Shown here piece after piece: positions 35,720 through 46,859 of a stretch of DNA of 64,000 nucleotides; position 1 is the stretch's first letter, and each line of letters starts with the position of its first letter. The stretch lies in contig NC_091121.1 of assembly GCF_040183065.1 (NCBI RefSeq), positions 67,122,787 through 67,186,786 on the forward strand, in the 5' to 3' direction. Made by a program: the position numbers and the translations under genes. The notes below the pieces were generated by a model. It made no database searches. It worked only from the letters and a program-made list of their open reading frames with translations, and was not told the origin of the DNA. This DNA comes from Periplaneta americana. Its lineage: Eukaryota > Arthropoda > Insecta > Blattodea > Blattidae.

Positions 35720-36487
35720 AAATAGTAATATACGTTACAAGAGCGGCATGTTGACGTTTTCATGTTCGAGGAAAAGATTGAAAAAGTGAAACGTAGTTGA
35801 GCTTTTTTAATTTCCGAGAACTTGAAAACAAACATACCGCTCGTGTATCGTACATTATTTTGTGCGAAGATCGTTTATTACATACCTGAAAGACGAATTT
35901 CTAATTAGTTGCAATGAAATCTCCATCTTGGTTTCTGTTTAATGACGGCAACTTTAGAAAATAAAAATATCTATACTCCAGCAGGCTGTGATATACGTCT
36001 GTCTTTTTTTCCCCCAGTCTATAAATGCGAACTTAAAACAAACGGTAAGGTTATGTAATGATTTATTTTTTCATTTTAATATTTTAACAATATTATTTTT
36101 ATAACATATTGCAGTAATAACATCGGCATCTGGAGTCTTGTTGATTTTTTCACGGTTTCCTTAATGTTACTTGTATCAGGAATAAAATAGCTTTCGTGGA
36201 GTAGTAGACTTTACTTAATTTTTGCAAATATTTAAAAACAATAATTAACAGTGCAATTTAGGTGAAATTGCAGTGGTAAGTTTCCAATTTATAATTATTA
36301 CTATGTTAAACGTCTCTAAAAATAATATGTTAAAAGCCTAAAGCAGTAAAATGAATGTCGCGCTTAAGCGGTAAGAAGAGGGAAATTGTTATGTGTGTTA
36401 CGTTGGGAATACTGAATGTGGTATTTCACACTTACCGCGTATTGGTTCTGTGCGGAAAACAAGCAAATACCACGATCTCGCACAAAG
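35720..36487 (+). repeat. Dispersed repeat R1, copy A
   Basis: It matches 53190-54000 in the same orientation with high identity from AATAGTAATATACGTTACAA to GCGGAAAACAAGCAAATAC. Copy B has about 40 extra bases near 53435-53485. The first 150 bases form a fold-back: ACAAGAGCGG.ATGTTGACG pairs with the reverse of CATACCGCTCGTGT. The 3' part holds a short frame starting MSRLSGKKREIVMCVTLGIL, which is present in both copies but not recognised. Confidence 0.9.
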
Positions 36488-36697
36488 AGTATGTGCATAT
36501 TTAGTTGGTGCATTATAGCTCCTTGTGCTAGAAATGTGAGAAATGACCGGTTATCGGTTAACCGGCTATTTTAAAATTAATTTGAAGTACAGAAATTTAA
36601 CCGATCAAAAATAACAGGTTATTTTCTGGTTATTATTATTTGAAATTTTGAAATTAGCAAATTATTCAGGAAAACAAATTGAGAGGTTACTTACAAT

Positions 36698-38930
36698 TAG
36701 AGATGGGGGAAATAATTTAAATACCGGTATATTGATATTGCAATATATTACAAACCTAATTTCGATAAACGATATATATTGCAGAAGATATATCGAAACG
36801 ATTCGATATATCGCTATCCCCTAAGCAAATTAATAGATAGGCCTACTAATGCAATTACATTTGTGGGCGTACATTTATTACAATAAACTTAAATTTTAAT
36901 AGCCTGTTCCTTATTGGAATTGAAATTAATATCATAACAATCAAAAGATTAAATGTAAAATTGCAACGATAAACAATACATTTTCAATATTATTATGTAG
37001 TTCCTAACCTAAATCAAAATTATGGTGGAGGTAAGATGAGCTTAAATGATACAATGGGAAAGTGTTAAGTGAACTCTGTATGGGTCAGTATTTGACATTG
37101 AAACATTCATTCATTCATAGTGTTCTGCCCAAAGGCAGGTCTTTCATTGCAAACAGAGCATTCTCCACTCTTTCCTATTTTCTGCCTTCCTCTTTGTCTC
37201 CTCATACGAGTATGATCAATATATATTAATGTCGCTTATCGTCTGATATCTTCTTCTGCCCCGAACTCTTCTCCCATTCACCATCCCTTCTAGTACATCT
37301 TTCAGTAGGTAGTTTCTTCTCAGCCAATTCCTTTTCCTCCTCTATCATTTTTTCTTCATCCACTCTTTCCAACACAGCTTCGTTTCTTACTCTGTCTGTC
37401 CATTTCACACGTTCCACAGTCGAAATGCTTCTATTTGCTTCATAGTAATGTCCATGTTTCTGCCCCATACAATGCTACATTCCACACAAAGCACTTCACT
37501 AGTATCTTCCTTAGTTCTTTCTCTAGAGGTCTGCAGAAGATGCTCCTTTTTCTATTAAAAGCTTCCTTTGCCATTGCTATTCTCCTTTTGACTCCAAGCA
37601 TTTTAGCTGTCCACTTGCTCTACAGCCTCATTCAGAATTCACAAGTCCACCTTCTTTACTTTCCTTCCTATGACCATGGCTTGCGTCTTGTTGGCAATTA
37701 TCTTCATTCCATATTGCTCACAGCTGTCATTTAGCTCCAGTAGCTTATCCTTTAGTATTATCTAACAACGCCATATCAGCAAATCTTAAACACTTTATTC
37801 TTCTTCCTCCTACTGTCACTCCTCAAATGTTCTGAAAACAGTTCTTCACTAAATCCTCCAAGTAGATGTTGAACAGGGTAGGTGATAAAGGGCATCCTTG
37901 TCGTACTCTTCTCCCTATTTCACTTGCTTCTGACATTTCTTATCCTTTGACTCGTTGTTTCATTTGTAGGTTACTGAAAAGCCTTCTCTCTTTCCAATCC
38001 AATCCAATTTTGTTTAGGATTCCCATCTGTTAATCCAATCCACGATTCAATTATTCTAATTTTATATAGGATTCAATCGAGGATACAAATATAATACTCT
38101 TTTCTAGATAACAACGTAATCATTTTTAAATGTAAGCAAACAGTACTTGTATTCATTTTTAAATATAAGTAAACAGTACTCAGAATGTTACAAGTTTTAA
38201 CAAACTTCACAATTGATTTGATACAAACCTTCTATATATAGTAAGTTACCATTGCAAGTTATTGTTACATTCCAACATTCAAAATCTCAATGGTGGTGGT
38301 GATGATGATGATAATGATGATGGTGATTATGGGGATAAAATTTTTATGTACTAAAATATAGGCTATAATGAAAAAACAATGTCAGTACTAGGCTGTGCAT
38401 AGAAATCCTATCCGTAAACAAATCTCAAACCAGTATTACATCCTTGTTTCTCTTTCCATTTAAAAACACAGAAATAAAAGTTTTGAAGTCAAATGATTCC
38501 TTTTCACAGTGGCAGTTGCTCCTGACTTGGAGAACATTAATACTAAAACAGTAGTAGATAAACCTCCCGTCTCAGTCTCACGTTCACACACATTGCATTT
38601 TCAATTTGGTACTGCATATTAAACAGTTTGAATTTGAATTCTAGACCAGTCAATTAGAGAAAGGCATTGATTGGATTGGATATTTCAAGATTGCACAATT
38701 ATGTAACTACCCACTTTCATTAACGCCATCTCTCAGAGAATTATCGGAGTTAACTAGTGTGGATTTTGTTGTTCATAATAATTCCACAAAAACAAAAACA
38801 AATAAAAAAACCGATAAATTTATGAGAAAACCGATATATTATACGATATATTGAATCAAAATTTCGATATCGATATATCAAAACGAAAATATCGGTATTT
38901 CGTAAAAACGATATATCGTTCCCATCTCTA
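36698..38930. mobile_element. Inner hAT-like element with perfect 8-bp target duplication
   Basis: The left end is TAGAGATGGGGGAAATAATT and the right end, reversed, is TAGAGATGGGAACGATATAT. CTTACAAT occurs on both sides (36690-36697 and 38931-38938) without mismatch. Subterminal regions are rich in CGATATAT and TATCGAAA motifs on both ends. No transposase remains. A minus-strand LINE fragment occupies 37104-37985. It is inserted into the outer hAT-like element 36529-39818. Confidence 0.88.
37104..37985 (-). pseudogene. LINE reverse transcriptase fragment with damaged catalytic motif
   Basis: The minus strand reads EIGRRVRQGCPLSPTLFNIY in the palm region, then KCLRFADMALL. The catalytic box in this family should contain FADD; here one Asp codon is absent. 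Downstream are VKWTDRVRNEAVLERVDEEK and KLPTERCTRRDGEWEKSSGQ (frameshifted relative to the copy at 61953). On the plus strand the left end is CATTCATTCATTCATAGTG, the reverse of the GAATGAATGAAT tail seen after the 61953 copy. It is a non-LTR element, probably RTE-like, with several stops and frameshifts, and cannot encode an active enzyme. Confidence 0.8.
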
Positions 38931-39288
38931 CTTACAATGCAAATCAAATAACAATTAGCAATCAACTGTAAACCAATCAGAAGATAGGTGAAAGAACGTC
39001 ATTACCTATATGCTGATGCTGAAGATCATCAATGACGTCCTTGATCAAAATACGAGTACATAATAAGAAGTTATGAAATTGAATTTAGTTAATTACTTTA
39101 CTTACATTAGAGTCATAGTAAGATAAATAAAAATAACAAAATTGCATAATTTTTATAATAGTAAACTCGATTATGAAAGATTTTGACGGGCAATTTATTC
39201 TCCTATAACCAATAAATATTGACGTTAAAATTTCTCGCCGTTTGAAATGCTTCAATACCTGCAGATATATTATATATCAATCAGAGAA

Positions 39289-39480
39289 TGCCCGAGGTTG
39301 CGGGTTCGATCCCGGGCCAGGTCGATGACATTTAAGTGTGCTTAAATGTGACAGGCTCATGTCAGTAGATTTACTGGCATGTAAAAGAACTCCTGCGGGA
39401 CAAAATTCCGGCACATCCGGCGACGCTGATATAACCTCTGCAGTTGCGAGCGTCGTTAAATAAAACATAACATTTAACAT
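39289..39480 (+). mobile_element. SINE family C, 5'-truncated
   Basis: It begins inside the tRNA-related head (GCGGGTTCGATCCCGGGCC) and runs to GAGCGTCGTTAAATAAAACA. A 12-bp target duplication TCAATCAGAGAA is exact at 39277-39288 and 39481-39492. The A box is absent because the head is incomplete. Confidence 0.9.
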
Positions 39481-39823
39481 TCAATCAGAGAAAGTCGGCG
39501 ATTAACATAGGTTTAGATATTGATATTAAATCGAAATCTCATTTCATTTTGCCATCTACTGACAGATGAAGTAACTAAAGTAGTAACCCAAATCCATCTA
39601 GGAATGGCCTACGAGACAATTGCATACAGAATTGATTGCATAGAGCACAAAATAATAAAAATAAACTATGTTCGACTGATATTAAATTTGATTCGATGGA
39701 TATGTTAAAAAAATAACCGGTTGTCGGGTTATTGAGGTAAATAACCGGCTGTTAGGTTAAACCGGCAAGCAAACCGGTTAACCGTATGAAAATAACCGGT
39801 TATTTTTGCCCATCCCTACTTCG

Positions 39824-40165
39824 TACGGTATCATACAAATTGAATTGTGGAATTTAAGTGAGGAAGAACGGACAATAAAGTTTAACACCGTACTGGAAGA
39901 CCTGTTCGTGATCACTCCAGAAAATATTGATGTCGCCCATGACACAATTTTTGGAGCTCCACGAATTTGGTATGAGATACTATGAAAATTTGCTATGAAC
40001 GTGTCTTTCACATCGTACATCATGATTTGTGTAGGAGAAAAGTATCTGCTAAATGGAGACCTAAATATCTGAACGCTGATCAGAAACGACTCACAGTGAA
40101 ATTTCTAAGTGGCAGTGCCTCCATTTATAAGAGAATTCCTCTAACATTAAGGATAGTATAGTAAC
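39824..40165 (+). pseudogene. Mariner-like transposase fragment
   Basis: One plus-strand frame reads NTVLEDLFVITPENIDVAHD up to a TGA near 39985. A shifted frame continues VHHDLCRRKVSAKWRPKYLN and ADQKRLTV. The order TPENI, then H.DL..RKVSA.W.PK.L....K, is the linker between the DNA-binding and catalytic parts of mariner transposases. At least one frameshift separates the two parts. The catalytic DD(D) region and ends are missing. It abuts the right target duplication of the outer hAT element, so the hAT may have landed at or in it. Confidence 0.65.
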
Positions 40166-40961
40166 TATGATCGGAACATGAATCCATTATTAAGGTCTAG
40201 AAACAAAAAGCAATCTAAAATATGAAAACACTCTGGTTCTCCATGTCCAAATAAATTCAGCGTTTAAAAATCGGCAGAAAAAGTCCTCGCATGAATTTTT
40301 TTTAGACAAAGACAGACAGACTACTTAGAACATGGCAAAATTGTAACGTGGGTATATCATTTTTCATTATTAACTTATTAAGCTTCGAAAAACATTGTGG
40401 AGAAACGTTGCGATGAAAATTTCAAAGGTGCACTGTACTTGCATGGCAATCCACTCGCTGACAAGTGCTGATTAAGTTACAGAAAATTGATGAATTCGGC
40501 TTGGAATTGATTTTATTGTCTACATTTTTTATGTTTAACCCCCTCGGACTATCAGCGTTTAGAATTACTTTACAGCCGTTGTGCTATAGATGTACAATTA
40601 AAAAATGATTATGTTTAAAAAATAAAAATTCGTATTGAGATACAGTAACTTTTAAATGTTAGACTATGACATCGGATATACCGCTTAATTACTTACATAC
40701 AAGTGGAATTTTCTTTCCTGAGAGTGAAATTTCTTCAATCGTGTATTATTACTGTCGACAAATACAAAGACACTGCTAATTTATTGTAAAATAATCACAT
40801 TTATTCTAACGCTGTTAGTGTCTTGTAAAAGGATTGAAAATCTTAAAACTTTTAATAACATATTTTGGTAAAAAATTACCATTTAATTAATTTAATAGTC
40901 TGACCCAATATTTTGGATTTGCCTTGCGACACAAAATAGCTCACAATAAAATTTAAAATGA

Positions 40962-40967
<6 letters not shown>
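40166..40967. other. Unassigned AT-rich sequence
   Basis: Nothing recognised. Confidence 0.4.

Positions 40968-41008
<41 letters not shown>
40968..41008. repeat. (TA)n microsatellite
   Basis: About 41 bases of TA dinucleotide. Confidence 0.95.
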
Positions 41009-41011
<3 letters not shown>

Positions 41012-41270
41012 GTTTCAAACAAAATAGATTAAGACATATAGAAAAAAATAGAACCTAGTAAATTTAAATTGAGTGTACACCTTAAAGATGCTGGCGAAAT
41101 ATCGCTACAGAAACTTTTATGACCTATGACAACATAGAAAAAGGGCATTCTGGAAGCTATAGACCTATGGAGAGATAGAGGGGAGTGGTATCTTGCAGTG
41201 CGATACATGTTTCAGTAACTGTAAATTAATATTTGGCTGTCAGAAAATGTCAAAAGGCATTGTAAACTGA

Positions 41271-41893
41271 CTAATATATATAACATTTTATTATGTTGAT
41301 GACGATGGTAACTTGAAGATCTCTCTTCAGCTTGTATTTTGCCCTCCACTTTACAAAGGTTTTCGGAATGGTGCCTCTCGCTCCGAAGAAGAGACCGGTA
41401 ACTGTGATTTTTTCAATGTTGTATTTCGCTGATAGGTACTGAATCATGGGCTCGGAGATTTTCTTTTTCTCTTTGGTCACTTCAGATGTTTGAGTGGCTG
41501 AGATCTGATCGTAAGATCGATTATTTCGGCTGTCTGTTTATTCTTATTTATAGCTATGATATCGATCCTACGATTGCTCCTACCATCAGCAATACAATGA
41601 ACTTCCTCGTGAATGTCTACATTTTTGGATCGAAGTGCATCTGCGATCATAGAACGTATGGTGTTGTGAAGTTTTATTCTGAGTACTTCTCCCTGTGGGC
41701 AACTCCCAAATACATGTGGTAAAGTTTCATACTCACTGCAGTGCCTACAGTGGGTTGTGTCTGTAGAGCGACCAGGAAGAGAACGTACTGGTGCCACCAT
41801 TGCAATCATTTTTAGCATTTCTCTCCACTCAGAACTTGATTTCTCCTTAATTATTTTCCCCATAAATACTTTCTGAAGCAGAAAATAGTTCAT
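41271..41893 (-). pseudogene. R2-like LINE C-terminal region (zinc knuckle and restriction-like endonuclease)
   Basis: The minus strand reads EWREMLKMIAMVAPVRSLPG, then CRHCSEYETLPHVFGSCPQG, a C-x2-C-x7-H-x4-C knuckle. EEVHCIADGRSNRRIDIIAI and EIIDLTIR follow, matching the start of the restriction-like endonuclease of R2-type elements. A frameshift near 41520 moves the continuation ISEPMIQYLSAKYNIEKITV and GLFFGARGTIPKTFV to another frame. The reverse-transcriptase core is not visible upstream, although a third frame at about 41890-42060 reads VNGTGPSKFATNVWKELELH, which I do not recognise. No rDNA target surrounds it. It is a 5'-truncated, inactive copy. Confidence 0.75.
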
Positions 41894-42060
41894 ATTTTAG
41901 TATATTCTCCAATTTTTATTAAATGCAAGAGGATTTCAAACGGATATTTCATTGGCATTCTCTCAAGGGTTGGTCCATGCAGTTCGAGTTCTTTCCAGAC
42001 ATTTGTAGCAAACTTTGAAGGTCCCGTTCCGTTTACGAATGAAAATAAATCAGAAATTCG

Positions 42061-42578
42061 TTTTCTGTTAACAGGTATTACAATTTCTGAAGTTATGAAC
42101 GAGACGATTTACAGATAAGAATCAATATGAATCTGTCCACATTCGTAATAATATTGTACAAACTCTTTAGGAGTTTGCATATGAAAAGCTTATTTCTTAA
42201 CACAGAGAATTAAAAAATCGCCTCAATGAGATTATATGTATTATTTCACTTGTGTACCTATTAACAGTGGAAAAATCCGCTGAATTTCAATAAATAAAAT
42301 TCATCTATCACTGAAAAATTGTCGTCTCGAATTCCCGTTTTTGAATTTCGACACTCCTTAGTAACTGTTTTCTCCTAAGTATACAATTTGTAAGTTCATT
42401 ATGGCCATGCCTCTATGAATAATTTAACATCAAAAACGAAATGAAAAATAAAGCAATAATTTAGTAGTTTAGAATCAATTTCCAAAATTCCATGTCAAAA
42501 GAAATTATGAGATTAAAAGAAATATCAAGAAAGAAAGGAAGTGCTTCTATATTATCAATAAATAAGAACATATATAGT
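42061..42578. other. Unassigned AT-rich sequence
   Basis: Nothing recognised. Confidence 0.4.
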
Positions 42579-42875
42579 CGGTTTCTTGGTAAAAGTGACC
42601 AAGTCCAAAATGCAAAATTGTTGGAAAAAGGCATTTAAAGGTTTAATGATCCATCCAAAGATAATTGTACTTCTTTAGATGTTAGTAATAAGTTATTTTG
42701 AAGGTAAATGTGCTATATTATTAGTTTTTAATTTAAAATTATGTCTTAAATTTTCATAATGCTTGGAAGCCTTGGAATGTTTTTTAGTTTAGTTTTTAAT
42801 TTAAAATTATGTCTTAAATTTTCATAATGCTTGGAAGCCTTGGAATGTGACTTGGTCACTTTTACCAAGAAACCG
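42579..42875. mobile_element. Short element with perfect 27-bp inverted ends
   Basis: The left end CGGTTTCTTGGTAAAAGTGA (27 bases to 42605) is matched without mismatch by the reverse complement at 42849-42875. The interior contains a 59-bp direct duplication (42722-42780 and 42790-42848) that is almost exact. At 297 bases with no coding frame this is a MITE-like element. No clear target duplication was seen next to the ends. Confidence 0.85.
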
Positions 42876-44159
42876 AATGAAATTTTACAAAATGAAATAT
42901 TTTTCTTCCTTTGATAATTCATTAATCTTAATCTATACAGTTATTGTTAAAACATTTACCCGTAAAATTAATATCTATTACAGGAAGCCAAGAACATGTT
43001 GGCCAACAAATTGTAATGCTAGTTAGTAAATTAAATACGTATCTTATTTAATAAATTGTGTTATCTTATACTATTAACTAATAATTCGCGAAATAATTCT
43101 AATAATTAACATGCAAAATCTAGAGTTTACCTAGATTAATTTACTAGCAACTACAGATCCTCCCAACAGATTCGTAGTCCGTTTCGTAAATACACTATCC
43201 ATGACCAGATCTGAAATTCATAGCAAATGGGGTATCTGAGACATTAGCGTTCAACTATCGTTGAAATCGACGAAAGCGAGTTTGAAAGCAATCTCCGCCA
43301 AAGTGGTAAATAATAATGGCCGCTTTGATGTTCCATTTTTGGTCCAGGGAAAATAACTAGCCTTTTACGATAATATTCGCAGTAGCCATATCATAAGGGT
43401 CATGTAAAATGTTTCGGCTTCACACCAATTCTCCAGTTGAGCCAAGTTTTTATATGCTTTTATGCCAGAAATCGCTCTGATTTCAAATTACAATTGTTTG
43501 TGTGTTGTAGTAATCCCTTCTATAAATGAGTTAGTATATATTGCTTTATTATCTGCTGACAGACAGTATTCAATAATTTCGAGAGGTTAGCTGAGTCGTG
43601 TAGAGCTTTGCTGACTGTCACAATCACGTCGTGTTCTACGAATCATTGCAGTGTGTTCTCTTGATAAGATAAACACGTACATTGCATGCAGCTTAGTGCT
43701 GAATTTCGTTGTGCGGAAAGTTGAGCTCATTTTCACAACATTCATCTTACGGCTGAAGGAAATCTCCACACTATTGTTAAACCAAGTCATCAACGACAAT
43801 TTGTTTTTTATTGGGTGGGCAACAATAATATGTAATAAATAATTTACTCTAACCCCCTTTTAATGAAGTGAGATTTGATAGAGTACCTTACTACAATTTT
43901 TCAGAGTTTTGAAATAGTTGCTGGATAAAGTAGCCCACCACTTGGTGTAACCAGCGTATGTTATTTAAGTTTGATGATGCTACACCCCATTGTAATCGAA
44001 CATCTTGGTCAACCGAATAAACTAGTCTTGGACGGTCCAGATTCTAGTCTGTATACCAGTTGGATGTGTTACAAGAATGACTTTACATTATGTAAATGAA
44101 ATGTGATATTAATACAATGCCAGTTCAATGAAATATTCAATTTCTAATGTTGTTACATC
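42876..44159. other. Unassigned sequence
   Basis: There are no recognisable genes. Short opposing frames at 43587-43842 lack motifs. Confidence 0.4.
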
Positions 44160-46445
44160 ATTTGAAATTAATGTTCACTAATTTTTCTCAGATTATATTA
44201 GTGGGATATTATATTCACTAATATTTGGTGTATGTTATTTGAAAATAATTTTCACTAATAGTTAGCGATATTATATTAATTGAGTGTAATGTTCACTAAT
44301 ATATAATGTTATTATGTTGTTTGGATATATGTTTCACTAATATTTGATGTTATTATGTTGTTTGGATATAATTTTCACTAATATTCGGCGATATTATATT
44401 AGTTGAACATAATATTCACTAATAATTGGTGTTATTATGTCATTTAGATATAATGTTCACTCATATTCGGCGATTTATATTAGTTGAATATAATATTCAC
44501 TGATAATTGGTGTTATGTTATTTAACTATAATGTTAAATAATATTCGGTGATATTACGGAGTCTATGGATATAATATTCACTAATAATTGGTGTTATGTT
44601 ATTTAGCTATAATGTTCACTAATATTCGGTGATATTAGGGGGAGCGGTCTATATTAGTTGAATATAATATTCATTATAATTGGTGTTATTATGTTATTTA
44701 GCTCTAATGTTCACTAATATTCGGTGATGTTACGGAGTCTATATTAGTTGGATATAATATTCACTAATAATTGGTGTTATTATGCTATTTAGCTATAATG
44801 TTTACTAATATTCGGTGATATTACGGAGTCTATATTAGTTGGATATAATATTCACTAATAATTGGTGTTATTATGTTATTTAGTTATAATGTTCACTAAT
44901 ATTCGGTGATATTACGGAGTCTATATTAGTTGGATATAATATTCACTAATAATTGGCGTTATTATGTTACTTAGCTATAATATTCACTAATATTCGGTGA
45001 TATTAGGGGGAGGGGCCTAGGTATATAAGTGAATATAATATTCACTAATAATTGGCGTTATTATGTTATTTAACTATAATGTTAACTAAAATTCGGTGAT
45101 ATTACGGAGTCTATATTAGTTGGATATAATATTCACTAATAATTGGTGTTATTATGTTATTTAACTATAATGTTCACTAATATTCGGTGATATTAGGGGG
45201 AGGGGTCTATATTAGTTCAATATAATATTCGCTAATAATTGGTGTTATGTCATTTAGCTATAATGTTCACTAATATTCGGTGATATTAGGGGGAGGGGTC
45301 TATATTATTTCAATATAATATTCACTAATAATTGGTGTTATTATGTTATTTAGCTATAATGTTCACTAATATTCGGTGATATTAGGGGGAGGGCCCTAGG
45401 TATATTAGTTGAATATAATATTCACTAATAATTGGTATTATTATGTTATTTAACTGTAATGTTAACTAATATTCGGTGATATTACGGAGTCTATATTAGT
45501 TGGATATAATATTCACTAATAATTGGTGTTATTATGTTACTTAGCTATAATGTTCACTAATATTCGGTGGTATTAGGAGGAGGGGTCTATATTAGTTCAC
45601 TATAATATTCACTAATAATTGGTGTTATTATGTTATTTAGGTATAATGTTCACTAATATTCCGTGATATTAGGGGGAGGGGCCTAGGTATATTAGTTGAA
45701 TATAATATTCACTAATAATTGGTGTTATTATGTTATTTAGCTATAATGTTCACTAATATTCGGTGATATTAGGGGGAGGGGTCTATATTAGTTGAATATA
45801 ATATTCACTAATAATTGGTGTTATTATGTTATTTAGGTATAATGTTCACCAATATTCGGTGATATTAGGGGGAGGGGCCTAGGTATATTAGTTGAATATA
45901 ACATTCACTAATAATTGGTGTTATTATGTTATTTAACTATAATGTTAACTAATAGTCTATATTAGTTGGGTATAATATTCACTAATAATTGGTGTTATTA
46001 TGTTATTTAGCTATAATGTTCACTAATATTCGGTGATATTAGGGGGAGGGGTGTATATTAGTTGAATATAATATTCACTAATAATTGGTGTTATTATGTA
46101 ATTTAGCTATAATGTTCACTAATATTCGGTGATATTAGGGGGAGAGGCCTAGGTATATTAGTTGAATATAATATTCACTAATAATTGGTGTTATTATGTT
46201 ATTTAGCTATAATGTTCACTAATATTAGATGATATTAGGGGGAGGGGTCTATATCAGTTGAATATAATATTCATTATAATTGGTGTTATTATGTTAGTTA
46301 GCTATAATGTTCACTAATATTTGGCAATATTATATTAGTTGAATATAATATTCACTAATAATTGTTGTTATGTTATCTAGATATAATGTTCACTAATATT
46401 TTGCGATATAAATCAGTTAAATATAATATTCACCAGTATTTGGTG
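44160..46445. repeat. Higher-order satellite-like array, two-monomer unit of about 95-100 bp
   Basis: Two related monomers of about 48 bases alternate. Monomer 1 has TATAATATTCACTAATAATT then GGTGTTATTATG. Monomer 2 has TATAATGTTCACTAATATTC then GGTGATATTA. Monomer 2 is followed either by CGGAGTCTATATTAG or by GGGGGAGGGG plus CCTAGGTATATTAG or TCTATATTAG. Roughly 23 dimers fit the span. At both margins the monomers are more diverged and lack the G tract, so the array grew and was homogenised from the centre. Confidence 0.95.
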
Positions 46446-46859
46446 ATATTATGTGAAATTAAAATATTTTGAAACATTTTCTCTTACGAAATCAGTTACT
46501 TATGATATGCAGTGATATTTTCTATTATTATACCATGTCTTCATTTCTAAAATTAAATCCTTGAATTCCTGAGAGGGTTTGCTACATACATAGCGAAAGT
46601 TTCTAAATTATTTCCTTTGTGTTTTTTCATGAGCAGAAACCAATTTATGTTAATATTATTATGAAATGAGTAAGCTTTATAAAAAGCGTACATTTAAATA
46701 AAAATGTTGTGCTGTCAATCAGGAACTGACTATTCGGAATTATTTATATTGTTCAGCTGTTAAATAGTTTTGTAAATTTGATTGTGTCCGTCATGAGTTC
46801 TTGCTGCTTAAAAAATCGAACACATGAATGATGCCATATAAGGAGGACGTGCATTTTTC
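46446..46859. other. AT-rich spacer
   Basis: Nothing recognised. Confidence 0.4.

Larger units (their letters stand above)
36529..39818. mobile_element. Outer hAT-like element, split by nested insertions
   Basis: The left end is TAGAAATGTGAGAAATGACC followed by GGTTAT. The right end, reversed, is TAGGGATGGGCAAAAATAAC followed by CGGTTAT. Both ends carry several ACCGGTTA-type subterminal motifs. The flanks CCTTGTGC and CTTCGTAC agree at only 5 of 8 positions, which fits an old 8-bp target duplication. Without the inner element (36698-38930 plus its 8-bp duplication) and the SINE at 39289, it is under one kilobase and non-autonomous. Confidence 0.65.
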
